NCBI RefSeq assembly: GCF_022458985.1
Contig: NC_061771.1
Location: 14,919,001-14,983,000 of the forward strand
Length of the DNA stretch: 64,000 nucleotides
Direction: 5' to 3'
DNA from: Mugil cephalus
Taxonomy: Eukaryota > Chordata > Actinopteri > Mugiliformes > Mugilidae
In this document: piece after piece, positions 32,476-45,256 of the stretch
Layout of the letters: each line of letters opens with the position of its first letter
Numbering within the stretch: position 1 is the stretch's first letter
Translations under genes and position numbers: made by a program
Notes under the pieces: model-generated
The model's input: only the letters and a program-made list of their open reading frames with translations
Database searches by the model: none
What the model was told of the DNA's origin: nothing

Positions 32476-34958
32476 ATTAATCCATATTAAATGAACATAT
32501 TCATAATGAATCATTTCAAACTTTAACTCACCTAATGATACTACAAGGTCAGTGTCGACCTAATTCAGAAAATATGTTTAATATATTCTGTCATTAATAA
32601 GTAAAGGCAAAGCATCTGTATTATTTATCTGCATAATGTTTAGTAGTGTTACTACAAACAGCATTTTTTTCAGTGGATACAAAAAACACAGTCAATTTCT
32701 TGCTGCCTATTTTATGCAAAATTACAGATCATCCATTTCTCAGGTGACGTGCACGTGTTTTTATGTTAAAATTGTCTTTTGAACATGTTGGACAAACTCT
32801 ATTCTGTTTTTTTGTTTTTTGGATACACCAAAACTGTATTAGATAATTTGACTTTTTAACCTTAACCCTAGAGTTACCATCATCTTCAAGGAAGGGTGCT
32901 ACATTACATGTGGCAACACTCATTTGCTCTTTACGTGGACAACTGGTATTAAGGAACATGCTGTACCATATTACAGCTGTAGCAGGACTTGGAATGGGTT
33001 GATCACAATCGCAGGAGTGTGTGTTTATTCTTGATGGTACTAGGTATTAAAAAACACAGCTAAGCCCTGTTAGATCGTTTACATCAGCCATTTAAATACC
33101 AAACAGCTACTTGAATTATGAACTCGGTGTTGCACCAATATGATACTTTGGGGAAAAAAACACTCTACTGTTATAGAAAATGTCTGGGTTGCCGTGGCAA
33201 TTTGAGCTGTTTTAATGCGGATGTAATATGCAGCTCCACTGTGAAGAAAACATTTACGTTGCCTCAAAGAAATATGAGAATATTTTTCTGCTTAACCTAG
33301 GGCATAGATGAAATATTATATTCATGCTAAATAATTTAATTATGGTGCTGGATAGATGTGGTGCCAGAAAAACAAATCCCCAATGCTTCTTAGGCAACAC
33401 AAAGTAATAAAAGTCACACATTATGTTCTTTATTATTACATACACATTCGCATTTCTTTTGGCTTATACCAACCTTTAAATGCTCACAAAATGTGACACC
33501 ATGGACTGTGTGCTGTCTGCTTTTTAATATTTTTTTTTTATTTGCTTTTGTTCCTATGTTTTATTTATGCGTCTGTTTTAGCATTTTTCTGCATTAATGT
33601 GATAGCTGCTTTAAGATGCAGGCTCAAAGGCTGCAAACATTATCTCTGTGCGTCTCAGAGCAGATACTGTCGTAAAAGGATTCATATTAAAGACTCGCTA
33701 AGTGCAGTGTTCTACCACTCCAGGTCGAGATTAGGCGAATGGTAATGCTCATGCTGCGAAGCATCTTTGATCTACACGAGCCTGGTGTAGCCACACTTAC
33801 TTCTTATCAGAACTTGAGACTGGCGGATTTTATTACGGGGTGAGTTTCAACAACAAAGAAACAAAATTCCTCTGCACACATTTGGAAAGTCTTAAAACCA
33901 ATCTGAGAAACGAATTGCGTGACGTATGCTCCTCGACGCTGACCTTAATCACTGCTAACTTTACGTCCTTCGAAGCGATGGTGGAATCTAAACAATTACA
34001 CATTTCCTATGGCACATGCAATCAATGACTGTCAGGTGACATGTAGGACTACTGTTCTACTGTAAATCCAGCTCAAGCACTTTGAATGGATTGTGAAATC
34101 TTCAACATGATGAATCCTGAAATATGGACAGGGGAACTCTCAAAATAAGCCAAGTATTTTCAAAGTGTTTTCTGTGACATTTTGCATCAGCTTTAAATAC
34201 TTAACGACTACAATGAGACATCAGGACTGTGCGGTTCAGAAACTTCCATACTTTTGCATCTTTAGAAGGATTTGTTGAGTTCACAAACGGTACTGATTAA
34301 TGTGCCTCTCCGCAGCACTCATGTGTTCACAAAAATTCTAGGGCTATTTTATTTATATTATTATTATTAAAAAAAAACTCTGATATCATTGATTTAATGC
34401 AGATGCAGTATGAATCACGGCCTTTTGTCACTTAAGTAAACAGTCTCTGAACCTGTTCACTGGAAGCACCACCAATCAATTATCTTGTCCATTTCTGGAC
34501 AAGATGTACAACCACATGCACATGTACAGGGTCAACGGTTGCATGGCTCTTAGAGGTCAGTGAACAGAAAGTTCAAACAAAGTTGAACTTTTTGGCGCAG
34601 GCGGCTGTCCAGCATGTGTCTAGGTGTGGGAATAGTCGACAGAACCAATTCCAGTGCACGCAACAACAACAAAAATAAAAAATAAAAATGTCATTTTAGA
34701 TAAAATGACTTGGAAACAATCGAGCATCTTGTCTGATAAAATGATGTGATATTTTTCCATCTTGTGTTGACGTGCTATGTACGGGGGAAGATATCGCTCG
34801 ATATCCTTCATTACCCTATGAGCAACCACTGTATTAAAAAATATTCATAATTTCACCTTTCACACTATTTGATCCCCCTGAAGCATGAGAGCACGCGGAC
34901 TAATTTCCAGCTCCATATTTTTTTTTTTAACAAAACCGACTGATGCAACACGAGAGGG

Positions 34959-34988
34959 GGCGCGCGCGCACGCACGCACACACACACG
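34959..34988. other. Alternating purine-pyrimidine tract (GC then CA)
   Basis: GCGCGCGCGC, then GCACGCAC, then CACACACAC: about 30 bases of strict alternation, a sequence type known to favour Z-DNA. It sits about 1.1 kb downstream of the rnf24 first exon. Confidence 0.6.
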
Positions 34989-35360
34989 ACCTCTAATGCC
35001 TCACACTTGCACCGCAGCCACTGCGTCGGCGTGTTTCAGTCCACACAAGTGTTGCCGGAAACACCGAATAACACCACGGACTTCTACGAGCATTAACTAC
35101 CGCCGGACGAGGTGATTTGTTTTAAGGGTGCTGCTGCGACTGAGCTGAAACCAAAGATGAAAACATCTGAGATTGTCACCGACATGGGACATCATTGACC
35201 CCGGCTGACATTTAGTGAGCTACTGGTCTCAGGCGAACATTATATAACTTAAACGTGTTATATAACGGCATCCGCACCATCTTCGTGTAGTATTCAAGTG
35301 CGGTTATTGCTTAATACGAGACGAGAGGCAGATGGGCGTAGGCTCGCTAGCTACTAGCAC

Positions 35361-35821
35361 CTAGTGGTGTGCGATGCCACTAGATATGGTATCGATCAGA
35401 TACCAAGCAAGTACGCGGCTAGTATCGTCAATACCGATGTAGAAACTTTTTTTTGTTTGTTTAATAAAATAAAGCGGATTCATCATCAACCTTAATCTGA
35501 ATGGATGATTAATCAATTAAAATCCAGTACAGAATTTGGGTAAAGTTAATAAGTAAACAGAAAATTATCACAATAAAAGTTCTAGTCCAAAAACAGCTCC
35601 ATATTATGTATAACAGTAACTACAATACAGTTAGTAAAGTAAATCTGTACTTTCAATGCATATATATATATATATATATATTCATAAACAAAAAGTAAAA
35701 AGTTATCACTTCAACCGTACAAGAGAGAAACTGAAACCCCAGTATCGACCTCAATGTGTTGCTATCGACAATCTCGATACCAGTGTTAGTGTCGATATTT
35801 GGGTCGATCCACCCACCACTA
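35361..35821. mobile_element. hAT-like non-autonomous element
   Basis: Left end ctagtggtgtgcgatgcc and right end, read inward, tagtggtgggtggatcgac form imperfect inverted ends. Both subterminal regions are rich in tatcga motifs (atggtatcgatcagata; cagtatcgacct). A convincing 8-bp target duplication is not visible. A (TA)n run lies inside at 35659-35681. Confidence 0.6.
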
Positions 35822-36124
35822 GTAGTAGCATTAAGGGCTAACCTTAGCTACAAATGACATAGCGTTACTTAACGTGAGCGCTCAGAGTTAACCACTTAAA
35901 TGTCAGCTTAAATGACGTTTAGCAGATTTGGACACGCGCACACGTACGCACGTTAAGCATTTTAAGAGCACAAATAATGAAAACACATGCGAAAACAGTT
36001 GTAAACCCTTGTTGGTTTCGATACGGTGACAGCATCAGTGCGCGTAGTTAACCCTCAAAAAAACAAAGCTCGCAGCTTAGAAAACAAAATGAAAAAAATA
36101 AATGAAGCACCGGCGGTCACTCAC

Positions 36125-36620
36125 CAGCTGTCCTCCGGCCCCCGGTAACACCTTCTCCCCGTTATCTTCCTTCACACGGACACGGCGCTGGGATGGTTTA
36201 AACGCGACGAGTGGACCCCAACGTGAAAGCGACGTCTGCCCCGGTGATAGAAGAAACCCGCCTTATGTGGACGCAGCCGTGTACCCCTGCTGGAGGAGGG
36301 AGACCACCCCACTTCACCTCACCTCACCACACCACACCAGCCCCCCGGCCCGAGAACGGGGGAGCCTCGCTGGGTCTGAACGGGGGGCAACACGGGCGAA
36401 CACGAGGGTAAAATAATAAGCGAGGCGGATTAGCCGTGGTGCGTGAACGTGCGGAGGCAAAGGGTGTCGTGGTGTCCCCCAAAAGAAAAAAATAAAATAA
36501 AATAAAAATGAAATCAGAGTCGTTGGCAATAATCTGGTTCGCTCGTTACACGTTTGCTCGCCCACTGCCACACCAGCAGCTAGATCCACCTCCTGCTCCC
36601 AGTCGACTCAGCAGCACAAA
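36125..36620 (-). other. rnf24: rnf24 non-coding exon 1 and CpG-rich promoter region
   Basis: A strong donor on the minus strand (CAGCTG|GTGAGTG) lies at 36124-36118. Upstream of it on the minus strand is the most CpG- and GC-rich stretch near rnf24, with no TATA box, as expected for a housekeeping CpG promoter. The exon is assigned to rnf24 because the first coding exon has an acceptor 7 bases before the ATG and so needs an upstream exon. The 5' edge is unknown. Frames here (36102-36589) are GC-rich chance frames. Confidence 0.6.
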
Positions 36621-36685
36621 CCGAGGAGGGTAACACTACGGGAGGTTTTGAGGACAGCGTGTACGCGGGGAGTGATGCTGGACTG

Positions 36686-36725
36686 GAAGGGAGGAGGGAG
36701 GGAGGGAGGAGGAGGAGGGAGGAGA
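36686..36725 (+). repeat. (GGA)n / GGGA tract upstream of rnf24
   Basis: GGAGG and GGGAGG units in tandem with at least four GGG runs. This gives G-quadruplex potential immediately upstream of the proposed rnf24 first exon. Confidence 0.75.
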
Positions 36726-37021
36726 TGCTGCACATAGTCACGTAGCTGACTGCATGCGATCCTTGGAAAGAAATGGTTGAGGTTTCACCCAACACTGCTT
36801 CTTTAAAGGTGATGGTTGGGATAGTTCCACAGGAAAAACAGCTCATAGGCGGAGTTGAATTATTATTATATAATTATTATTAGATTTATTTATTATTTAT
36901 GTTCCTATGTCCCTTCCGAGCTTCAGTCTTGTCCATTGGTTCCTTAACCCTAGTTACAAAAACAGTACATATTTCAACAGATTTTACCACTGACTTATTC
37001 ACATGTATGAATGTTATCGAT

Positions 37022-37345
37022 TATACATTAATCAGCCACAAAATGACAGGAAAAATAAATGACTTGACCATCTTATGGTACGTAAGATTCTGCTGTGAAA
37101 CCTTTGGACCTGACATTCACGTGGATGTTACTTAGACATGTACCACCCACCTAGACCAGACCAGGCACCCCCACCCTATAGTGGTAACACTCATTGATGG
37201 CAGCAGCCAGGAACAACTCAAAAAAAGAAAATATGGAAGAACAGCAGAAGGTGTTGACCTGGCCTCCACATTCACTAGATCCCAAACTGATCAAGTATCT
37301 GTGGGATGATCCACGGAGAACCGTCCCCTCAACCCAAACATTCAC
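37022..37345 (+). mobile_element. Tc1/mariner relic with recognisable transposase coding
   Basis: The left end is tacattaatcagccacaaaa. Positions 37088-37135 translate to FCCETFGPDIHVDVT, and 37246-37320 to VLTWPPHSLDPK and then YLWDDP. Both are decayed versions of the conserved Tc1 transposase blocks (FCWE...HVDVT and WPP.SPDLNPIE.LWD). The DDE residues are broken: SPDLNPIE has become LDPKLIK. The frame between blocks is disrupted. Confidence 0.85.
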
Positions 37346-40300
37346 TGAGGGAAAACACTTCATCAACTACTGAAGAAGCTGCATCTTCCTTCACAAGTTG
37401 GTTACGTTAAGACATACAAATTATCCTGTGTAGAAGCACCAAATACATAAAATAATTCTATGAATGTGCCAAAGTATGTAATATAAGATATTATCATGAA
37501 AGTAGGTAAAAGTAGCACTATTAAATTTAATCAAAATTAATTATTAATTATTAATTATAATAATTATTTAATTTAAGCAATTAAAAAAGAAAGAAATGGC
37601 CATGGTAAAAAGGATGGATAATATATGCTCTGTTGAAATATTGACTAAATGTATAGTCCTATTTGCATAATTGTGCTCTTGCACATGTATTGCACTTCAT
37701 ATTATTTTTTCACTGTTGCATCTCTTGATATTTTAACTATTTCCAATAAGAAAGGAAGGTCTGATAATATCTTCAGGATAACGGGTGTGGCGTAATGGCA
37801 CACCAAAATTTATAGCTCCCTTGTCATAGAACGGTGACATGTCATTCAGCTGTGTTCATGGTTTATGACCAGTCCTATAAACCATATGAAAGGAAACTGT
37901 TATGAAACATTCATTATACCATCAGTTATTAACCACAGACTCTTCTAGAGTGCGTTCTTAGAGGGCGAAGAGTTGTAATTCTGATTAAAATGCACAACGG
38001 TTTAAAACACTTAAAAATAGACACATCAACTGAAGCACCAAACACAAAAAAAGGAGTAAATGGTTTCTTTACTAGGAACAACCACCAGTGGCTCTAAACT
38101 GAACCTTTACTTCTAAGGGTCGTTATTGTAATAGCAGCGAGTATTGTTTATTCATGTCTGCTGTAGTGAACTCTATTCTGTTCGTCTTTCTCAGTGAGGA
38201 CAGTGTGATGATAACGGCGCCTCCTGGCATTTACATTCAGGTTTGTTGCAATAATATTGTATATAGTATTTTGTGGATCATTTTTGAGGCTCATTTTGCA
38301 GGAGATTGTGTAAATAAGTGAAACAAGTATTGAATGCCGTATATTTCAACAATGTTTCAGAGACCTTTTGGTCTGTGTGGTACTGTATATAATAGTTTCA
38401 TGTTACTTTTAAAGCTCTTCATAGACACCATCCTCTCTCTTCATTGTTTTCATGGCAACGCAGTCTGAGGTTGAATCAGATTAGTTCTTCTGCTTTATGC
38501 TTTTATATAATCTACTTGCTGCTGCTCAGTTTTGTGTGATGTGCCTGTTTCAGTGGTTTATGTGCTGTTGGTTTTGTGTAATTGCCCAGTGGTTTTGGTG
38601 TTAAGAATGTGTGGGAACTTAAAAATCAAGATAAGCGACGAAATCTCAAGCGGTTCTCAATACGCTCATCACGGAGGTGCAAAAATGTTTCAGCAATTTA
38701 AAATCCCTATTTTTTAATACGGTTTCAAAATGCCAAATTTGTAAATAAGGATGCCTTAAAACCCTGTAGCAAAACATGAGTTGCGCGCCCTTGAATCTCT
38801 TCCACGTGCGGGCTAAGAAACATTTATCAGCTCACAGGTGATAAAATTACCACTGGCAGGCATGAAGCTGACAGCTGCAAACATACTGAAGTCCCGTTTA
38901 ATTCCAGGAAAACTAGTGGAAACTTCATGTATTCACGATTCAAAGTTGTAACAACAACACTATCACTAAGTAACTTATTACACGAGTATTATTGCTGTAT
39001 ATTTTATCATGTCAATCTCACTGGCGTGAGATGAGTGAATTGAAGGTGGTGAGAGGTTGGCACGTCACATCAACTGAAACTCACTGCCAACTCTCAGCAC
39101 ACCCACACACACAGGCACACACACGCACACACACACATTTCACCACTTCCTCCCAAGAAATATGAACACCGTATCCAGGAAGCCACACTTTGGCCACCCA
39201 GTCCGGCACTTGGTTTCCTTTGAAACTGGTGGAAGAGCACATCCATTCCCCAATGCACATCACTATGAGCGAATGTCAATGAGGAGCAAGTGACAGGGGC
39301 GCATTGTGAGATGGTCGCGGAGAGGGAGTGCCATGTGACACTCCTGAATGGGCTGCCGGGGGTTGGCTGGAGGGGGGAGGATGGCAGCATCCACAAAGGT
39401 CCATTGAAGGATTGTAGACTAGGTACAAGACTGGCACTGGTCCCCCTTCCCTTCCATAGGACGGCAGGAGGAGGCCGCTGCTTGGTACTGACTGAATGGA
39501 GGGATTATTTTGGAAGAATTGGAGAGAGGAGGTTTATTATCACCATATTACACTTCCTCCAGTCTATTGTTGGCCATTATGTCCAGATCTGCATATACAC
39601 TACTGTCTTGTGCGACTGACCGCTCTGTCTTGTTCATGCAGCCGAGAACAGACGAGCGTTTCACACGCACAAAAGATGGAAATGGCAACAACTGCATACA
39701 TGCGTTTGTCTTCCACCAAGGGTCGGGATGACATTTTCTCAGGCCGACGCTGTTTTAATTCAGCGGTGAAAACGAATGGCCAGAAGATGTGAAACTGTCA
39801 ATGCAACACTTTCAGCATCTGGCACGCACGCACATCTGCTTAATCTGAACAAAAAAAATAATTGTCACTGAACACTGAACTGTTATTGATATAACCACGA
39901 CTGTGAAAAAGAAATAACAACAAAGCAAAGGTTGAGCATGGGTCACTGTTTCTTGGTTGGTATACCTTGTAAAATGGTGGCCTGTGTAACTGAAGGTTTG
40001 GCAGATAGTAAAATACAACTGAATCTCAAAAGCAGGGCTCAGTTTAGTTTGTTTCTGTGGAGCTGTAACAAATGGACAATGTGCAACTCCTTAGCTCAGC
40101 CATTTGGATGTTAGTGATTTGGTACTGAAAACCCAAGAATGTAAATATGGGACAGGCGGATTCTTCACAGACAAGACAGTGTCTTTGACGGGAAAATGCA
40201 GAAGTTAAACTGTCACACAATATATTATGTCTTATCCTCTGCACCAGATAGTGGGAGGAAGGTCCCACAGATAGGGCATGGAGACATCCAACATACAGCT

Positions 40301-43300
40301 CCTTTGTTATGACTAGCTGGACTCCAATGAGGGTGACAACCTGTCTCTTCAGCAAGGTTGTCTCCATCCCAGGACAGGATCTAGTGTATAAAAGTGAACG
40401 CTACGTCACTATCGTCAGATGATTCTGTAGTGCATGTATTGCCTCCTTTAAAACTTTGAAATTAGACTCCGGTGACTCTCATTTTTGATAAAAATAAATA
40501 AATGAATAAATCACATAACAGTCCTCTTAAGAAGTTATTTTCATTCCAGATATGGACACTTTGTTCTGCAAGTGTAATCTCTATGTGTTTGTATTTTATT
40601 TTTTTTGGCAAGCAGCGTTTTTAGAAATTCCAGCTGAGCACATTCCAGTTGAGGAAAAGGACTGAAGTAAATTTGTGCTATGCTGCATTTGGCCGAAACT
40701 TCAGGACACAGAAGTTGTTGCACTAATGTGTGTTTGCTCCCCTCCAGTGGTGATTATGGGAAATTACAACGATTTGCAAATTGTGTTGTGAGCTTATGTG
40801 AGTACACTCAAACAAACACACACACACACACAAAATAAATAAATACATAAAGCACAACCAGTCAAGATGATGAACCTAAAAGTTAAACCTTTACACGTAT
40901 TCAAAATCCAGCTCCGGTGTCTGACTGAGGTCGACCCACCTGGAGCGGTTCAGTCTGCTCACAATGGTAGTTTATTCTCTGTGCATCTGTCACTGTCTGG
41001 TTTGGATCAGCCACATAAACAGGACAAGATGAGACCATCTGTCACTTATGTACCTCCACTGTCAGAAAACAAAAAAATCCTGGCAATTCCTCCCGTCAGG
41101 TAAATCAGTCAACCACTACAGTCAAATAACTCTTTAAGCAGCCTGTATTTACTTTACACAAACATGCACAGATCCATATACTGTAAACAATCACTACTCT
41201 TTACATGTGTAACCTAACCCAGCCGGTCTTTATTCCAGCTCCCCCTGCTCTGTTACATACCTTCACACTACCTGTAGACTGCTTGTCATAAAACTGTACA
41301 TGTCATACACCTGTATATATTTCTTTACATGTAATTTCTTTATATTTATTGTGCAATAATTTCCCACTGTGCAATATCCCATATTCAATGTTATTATCAC
41401 TTATACTTGCACATGTTTTTATATATATATATATTATTTACTTATTCTACTTGTTCTTATTGCTGATTCTGATTAAAAAGTTTGCCCAGATATTTCTATT
41501 GTGTACACAGGTATCTGAAAAACACAACAGTGTAAAAGGCTTTTATCTTAAAAGCCTCTTTGATAAGGGTCTATAGACTGCATAGCGAGATATGTAGCGT
41601 TCTTTGTTAAATGGCTGATTATCAGGAGTTTTCAGGGCTTATAAGATAAGAGAGCAGAGGAATGTTGACTATTAGCAGAAGATCTTTTGCCATGCTGCTG
41701 AAAATGTTTCTGGCCAGGAAGAGGACTTCAGACGCCGCACCGCTTCCCTCTCGGCCGTATGGTTAGTAGAATAAAATTGTGCCAAAGTAAAGAATGAATT
41801 GGATAATTTAGTGAATAAAAGTTAATGACGGAGAGAGTTCGTCAGCAGGTCAACGGTACAAAATAAGCTGCATGTGCACTCAATGCTTTATACAGTGGCG
41901 CCAGAGAAGAAGGACTGTTTCATTTCATTTCAGATTTACCTATGGTGCAACAACAGTATTGATCACTACAGTCTCATATATTTTAAATTGTTTTTTTAAG
42001 GCCATGGACTATATATAAATACTCTATTTCTTCCCAGGGAAGTACTCAGACAAATGGCCTCTAGAGGGCAGAGTTGCAGCTTTTTTTTTTTATGCCACAG
42101 CGTAGTCCTCTGAAAACGATAACAACTAAAAATCAGGGACTCAGCTGTTTTGTTGCATTTACTACACAGCTGCATTGGATACTAATTCTGTCTAAGACAG
42201 CAATTTCAGTTATAAATATTTGGTTTATTAGTTATTTCTGTCTTGTAACAGTTTAAATGACAAAAATGACGCTAGCCTGATCCATGACATGTCAAAGTAA
42301 ACTTGATGCATGTTTAGTATCAGACTGGATGTAACTCTTCTGTTTCAATATGTTATAGAGTTGGGGTGACTCCAACAACACTGACCTTCCTCTGACTGTG
42401 TGGTTCTGTAAAGTACTTCAAATTAAGACTGAACCTATGTACTTTAGACGCAAAGAATTAACAATCAAAATCGTTCTTGTTAATATTCTTTGCACTATCA
42501 GTCAACTCCTGCAGGTGTAGTTATAGCTTATCCACGGTCAAGCCTTCCGAGCCTTGACAGAACGACATCCTACATCTAAACGCGCGAGCCAAGATCTTCT
42601 GCCGTCCGTCCATGTGACATTTAGAATCAGCAAGGTTGTTCAGCTGCAGTGTATGTTTTGTAACAGGAGAGGTTTACAGTCACATAACTTTCCCAGCTCT
42701 CCTACAGAGACACACATAGCAGAGTGGCCTGTGACGAGGCAGCGTATCCAGTGACAAACACAGGCCAGATGGAAACAAGAGTGCGTCTGCTGACCTCACT
42801 TGGGCCAAAATGTGAACAAGTGTTTCTGCAAGCGCTGCATGACTGTACTTATGACCTGGGGCCACTTCTCTGCAAACAACTGCAATTTAACCTTTTTTTT
42901 TCTTTTTTTCTTTGTGTCATGGTAATTATTCCCAACTTTTTGTGGAAAAAAAGATTCCTGTCCCCACTTTGCTTTGGTTTTTGTTTTCATGGGAAAGTAT
43001 GAAACTCTTCTAAAAGCAAGATCTCAAATGTGTAATAAAAGATTACAGATTATTATGAACTAACAGAGTGTTATCTATCTAACTGCAGTTTCCCTTAGCA
43101 TTTTCCGTTTGAGTGTTTTTCAGTGAATTGTTCTGGTTTTTAAGCCTTTCTTAAGTTGAATGACCTGGTTTCCAGCAGCAGCAGGACAGTTTTAACCGAA
43201 AGAGCTGTAATCATGATTTAATAATCTGTTTAAATTAGAACAAGATTAAGAAAAGAGATTTTTTTTTTCTCCCCACATAGGCTGCCAATTAAGAGACATT

Positions 43301-45023
43301 TGTGCTGCTGGGGAATGGTAGCTAGGTGTTGGCTCGGAGATAACTTTAGCTGCAATTGACCCCAATTCAAATGTTCTCTCTTTAAATACACGCTCCCGGT
43401 TCCCAGTTGTTATAATATCATTAACTAAAGTCTAGTCAGTGCATGAATGGATGGATTAGCATGTCTGGAATGGAGTGAATGAATAGATATCCTTTAGGTT
43501 ATGGGTCAGACCTACCCCTCACTCCTCCCCAAGCTCCTCCCATCCAAATACAGTGACAATACGTCTTCAAAGCAGTAGTCCGCAAACTAGTGGGTAACAT
43601 TACTCTGAGCTTTACAAATCCCAAGTCTTTACGTAAACGTTTAGATGGACACATTTCAAACATACAGAACAGGCACCTGTATAGATGGTGGAGCATTTAG
43701 TCACGTAGAGCCTCGTAGTATTGTACTGGTAGAGAATATTGGACTGTTCGATGTCCATTGGGTCATCAGAAACACAACTCTAATGTTACACAGCATCTGC
43801 TAAATATGACAAATATTTGTTGATATTATACATTTTGTGTTCAGTTGCCCTAATGAGGCCAAAACAGTCAATTACCTCCGCTGTAATTACAATCCCTTTC
43901 ATATTGTCTTGTTTCAAGGATCAAGGGTATTGTCTTCACAAATGTACTCACAGCTGCACGTCACTGAAAGTCTGCATCAGGGCGGTGGTCTTTCATCCTT
44001 TTCCTGGACTTCTAAAATAACCTCCACATGTGCACAGGTCAGGTCAGTGGGTCACCACTCAGCTTACTGTAAGACCACCGGATGAGACAGAAAAAGGGAC
44101 TGGATGCAATCAACATATGTCATTTTGTTTTGTTCTTCGGGCCAAAGATAAAGCAGGAAGCTCTTATCTATTGTCACGCCGCTCCCTCTTCATATCTATC
44201 TTTGTCTGCTTCCTACCTTCTGAAAATTCAACATCAGTGCCGTCTGCTTTGGTGAATAATGTCCCCAGTCAGTTGAGGAAGTAATGAATATTGGATATGA
44301 CTGAGATAATAGTTTGTGGCCCACTGTTTAATGGGGAACTAACTGAACTTAAAAAAAAAAATTGTTCAGCACAACTCTGTAAAACTACAGCTTGACATAG
44401 TCTTTTTATGTGTTAAACAAACAACACATAACATGGTCATTAGTTAGCATCATTGTTAGTTGAAGAATTTGGGGGGATTGGGCAGTAACTTCATATTTTC
44501 ATAATTTCTGATTTATATTCATCTCCTCACCAAGACTCAACAGAGAAATGAATTCCTCAGAAAGGGTTTCACATAGACGATAGTTCTGGTGCATTTAAAT
44601 CTGTGATGTTTTGTGATTATTGTGGCGCTATGGGTTGTGCTAAATTTGCACTCTTGGCCTCTATTGTGAAGGTTAAGATTGTGGGAATTTGCAGGTGTTA
44701 GTGCGTATTAAAACAACAAGCACAAACTCCAAACCAGACGTAGGAGCAACTTCTAAACCAGTCTGGGTATATGGAGAAGACAAACACATGGTTAGCTGCA
44801 AGATAAATAAAATAACTTGTGGAATGAGATGTAAAAAACAAGAAAACTAAACTAAATGGATGAATGTGAAGTGTTGCAATGTGTTTTCTTCTAGACATCA
44901 TCAGATAAAATGCTGCACAGGGGCGGTCGCAGCCTGTTTCGCTGATTCAGATGGAGAAGTGGAACTTGAGCAAGGAATTGAATTTGCTGAGTAAAAGCAA
45001 ACGTATGAGAGGCTGTTTAGGAA

Positions 45024-45140
45024 ATGATTCATTTTCACATGTTATATCATACTCTCTTATAAATATTACTATAGTCACGCACACACTCTACTATAGCCAC
45101 GCACATTTACTATCAAACTCTCTCACAAACACTGAGTTTG

Positions 45141-45199
<59 letters not shown>

Positions 45200-45256
45200 C
45201 TAAAGTAGTGTTTGTGAGAGAGTATGATATAACATGTGAGAGCAAATGAATGAATT
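45024..45256. repeat. Inverted repeat flanking a (GT)n microsatellite
   Basis: The right arm (45207-45240) is the reverse complement of two separate left segments: an exact 17-base match at 45117-45133 (actctctcacaaacact) and a 20-base match at about 45036-45056 (cacatgttatatcatactct). Between them is a direct repeat (tactatagtcacgcaca / tactatagccacgcaca). A GT run of about 27 units (45144-45198) fills the centre. It looks like a MITE whose interior contains or gained a microsatellite. Confidence 0.8.

Larger units (their letters stand above)
23544..36124 (-). other. rnf24: rnf24 intron 1 (12.6 kb, contents)
   Basis: Bounded by the donor at 36124 and the acceptor before 23543. It contains an AGG microsatellite, a LINE 3' end (26110-26485), G-rich and T-rich runs near 31.1 and 31.8 kb, the 'ggttctcagtca' repeat at 32396, an alternating purine-pyrimidine tract near 34960 and a hAT-like element (35361-35821). 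A CpG-richer stretch around 34880-35120 could be an alternative first exon, but no donor stands out. Confidence 0.6.

Noticed and set aside
39290..39792. Overlapping 98-109-codon frames in three phases
   Set aside because: Three frames open at once in a GC-richer stretch is a composition effect; no domain or splice context.
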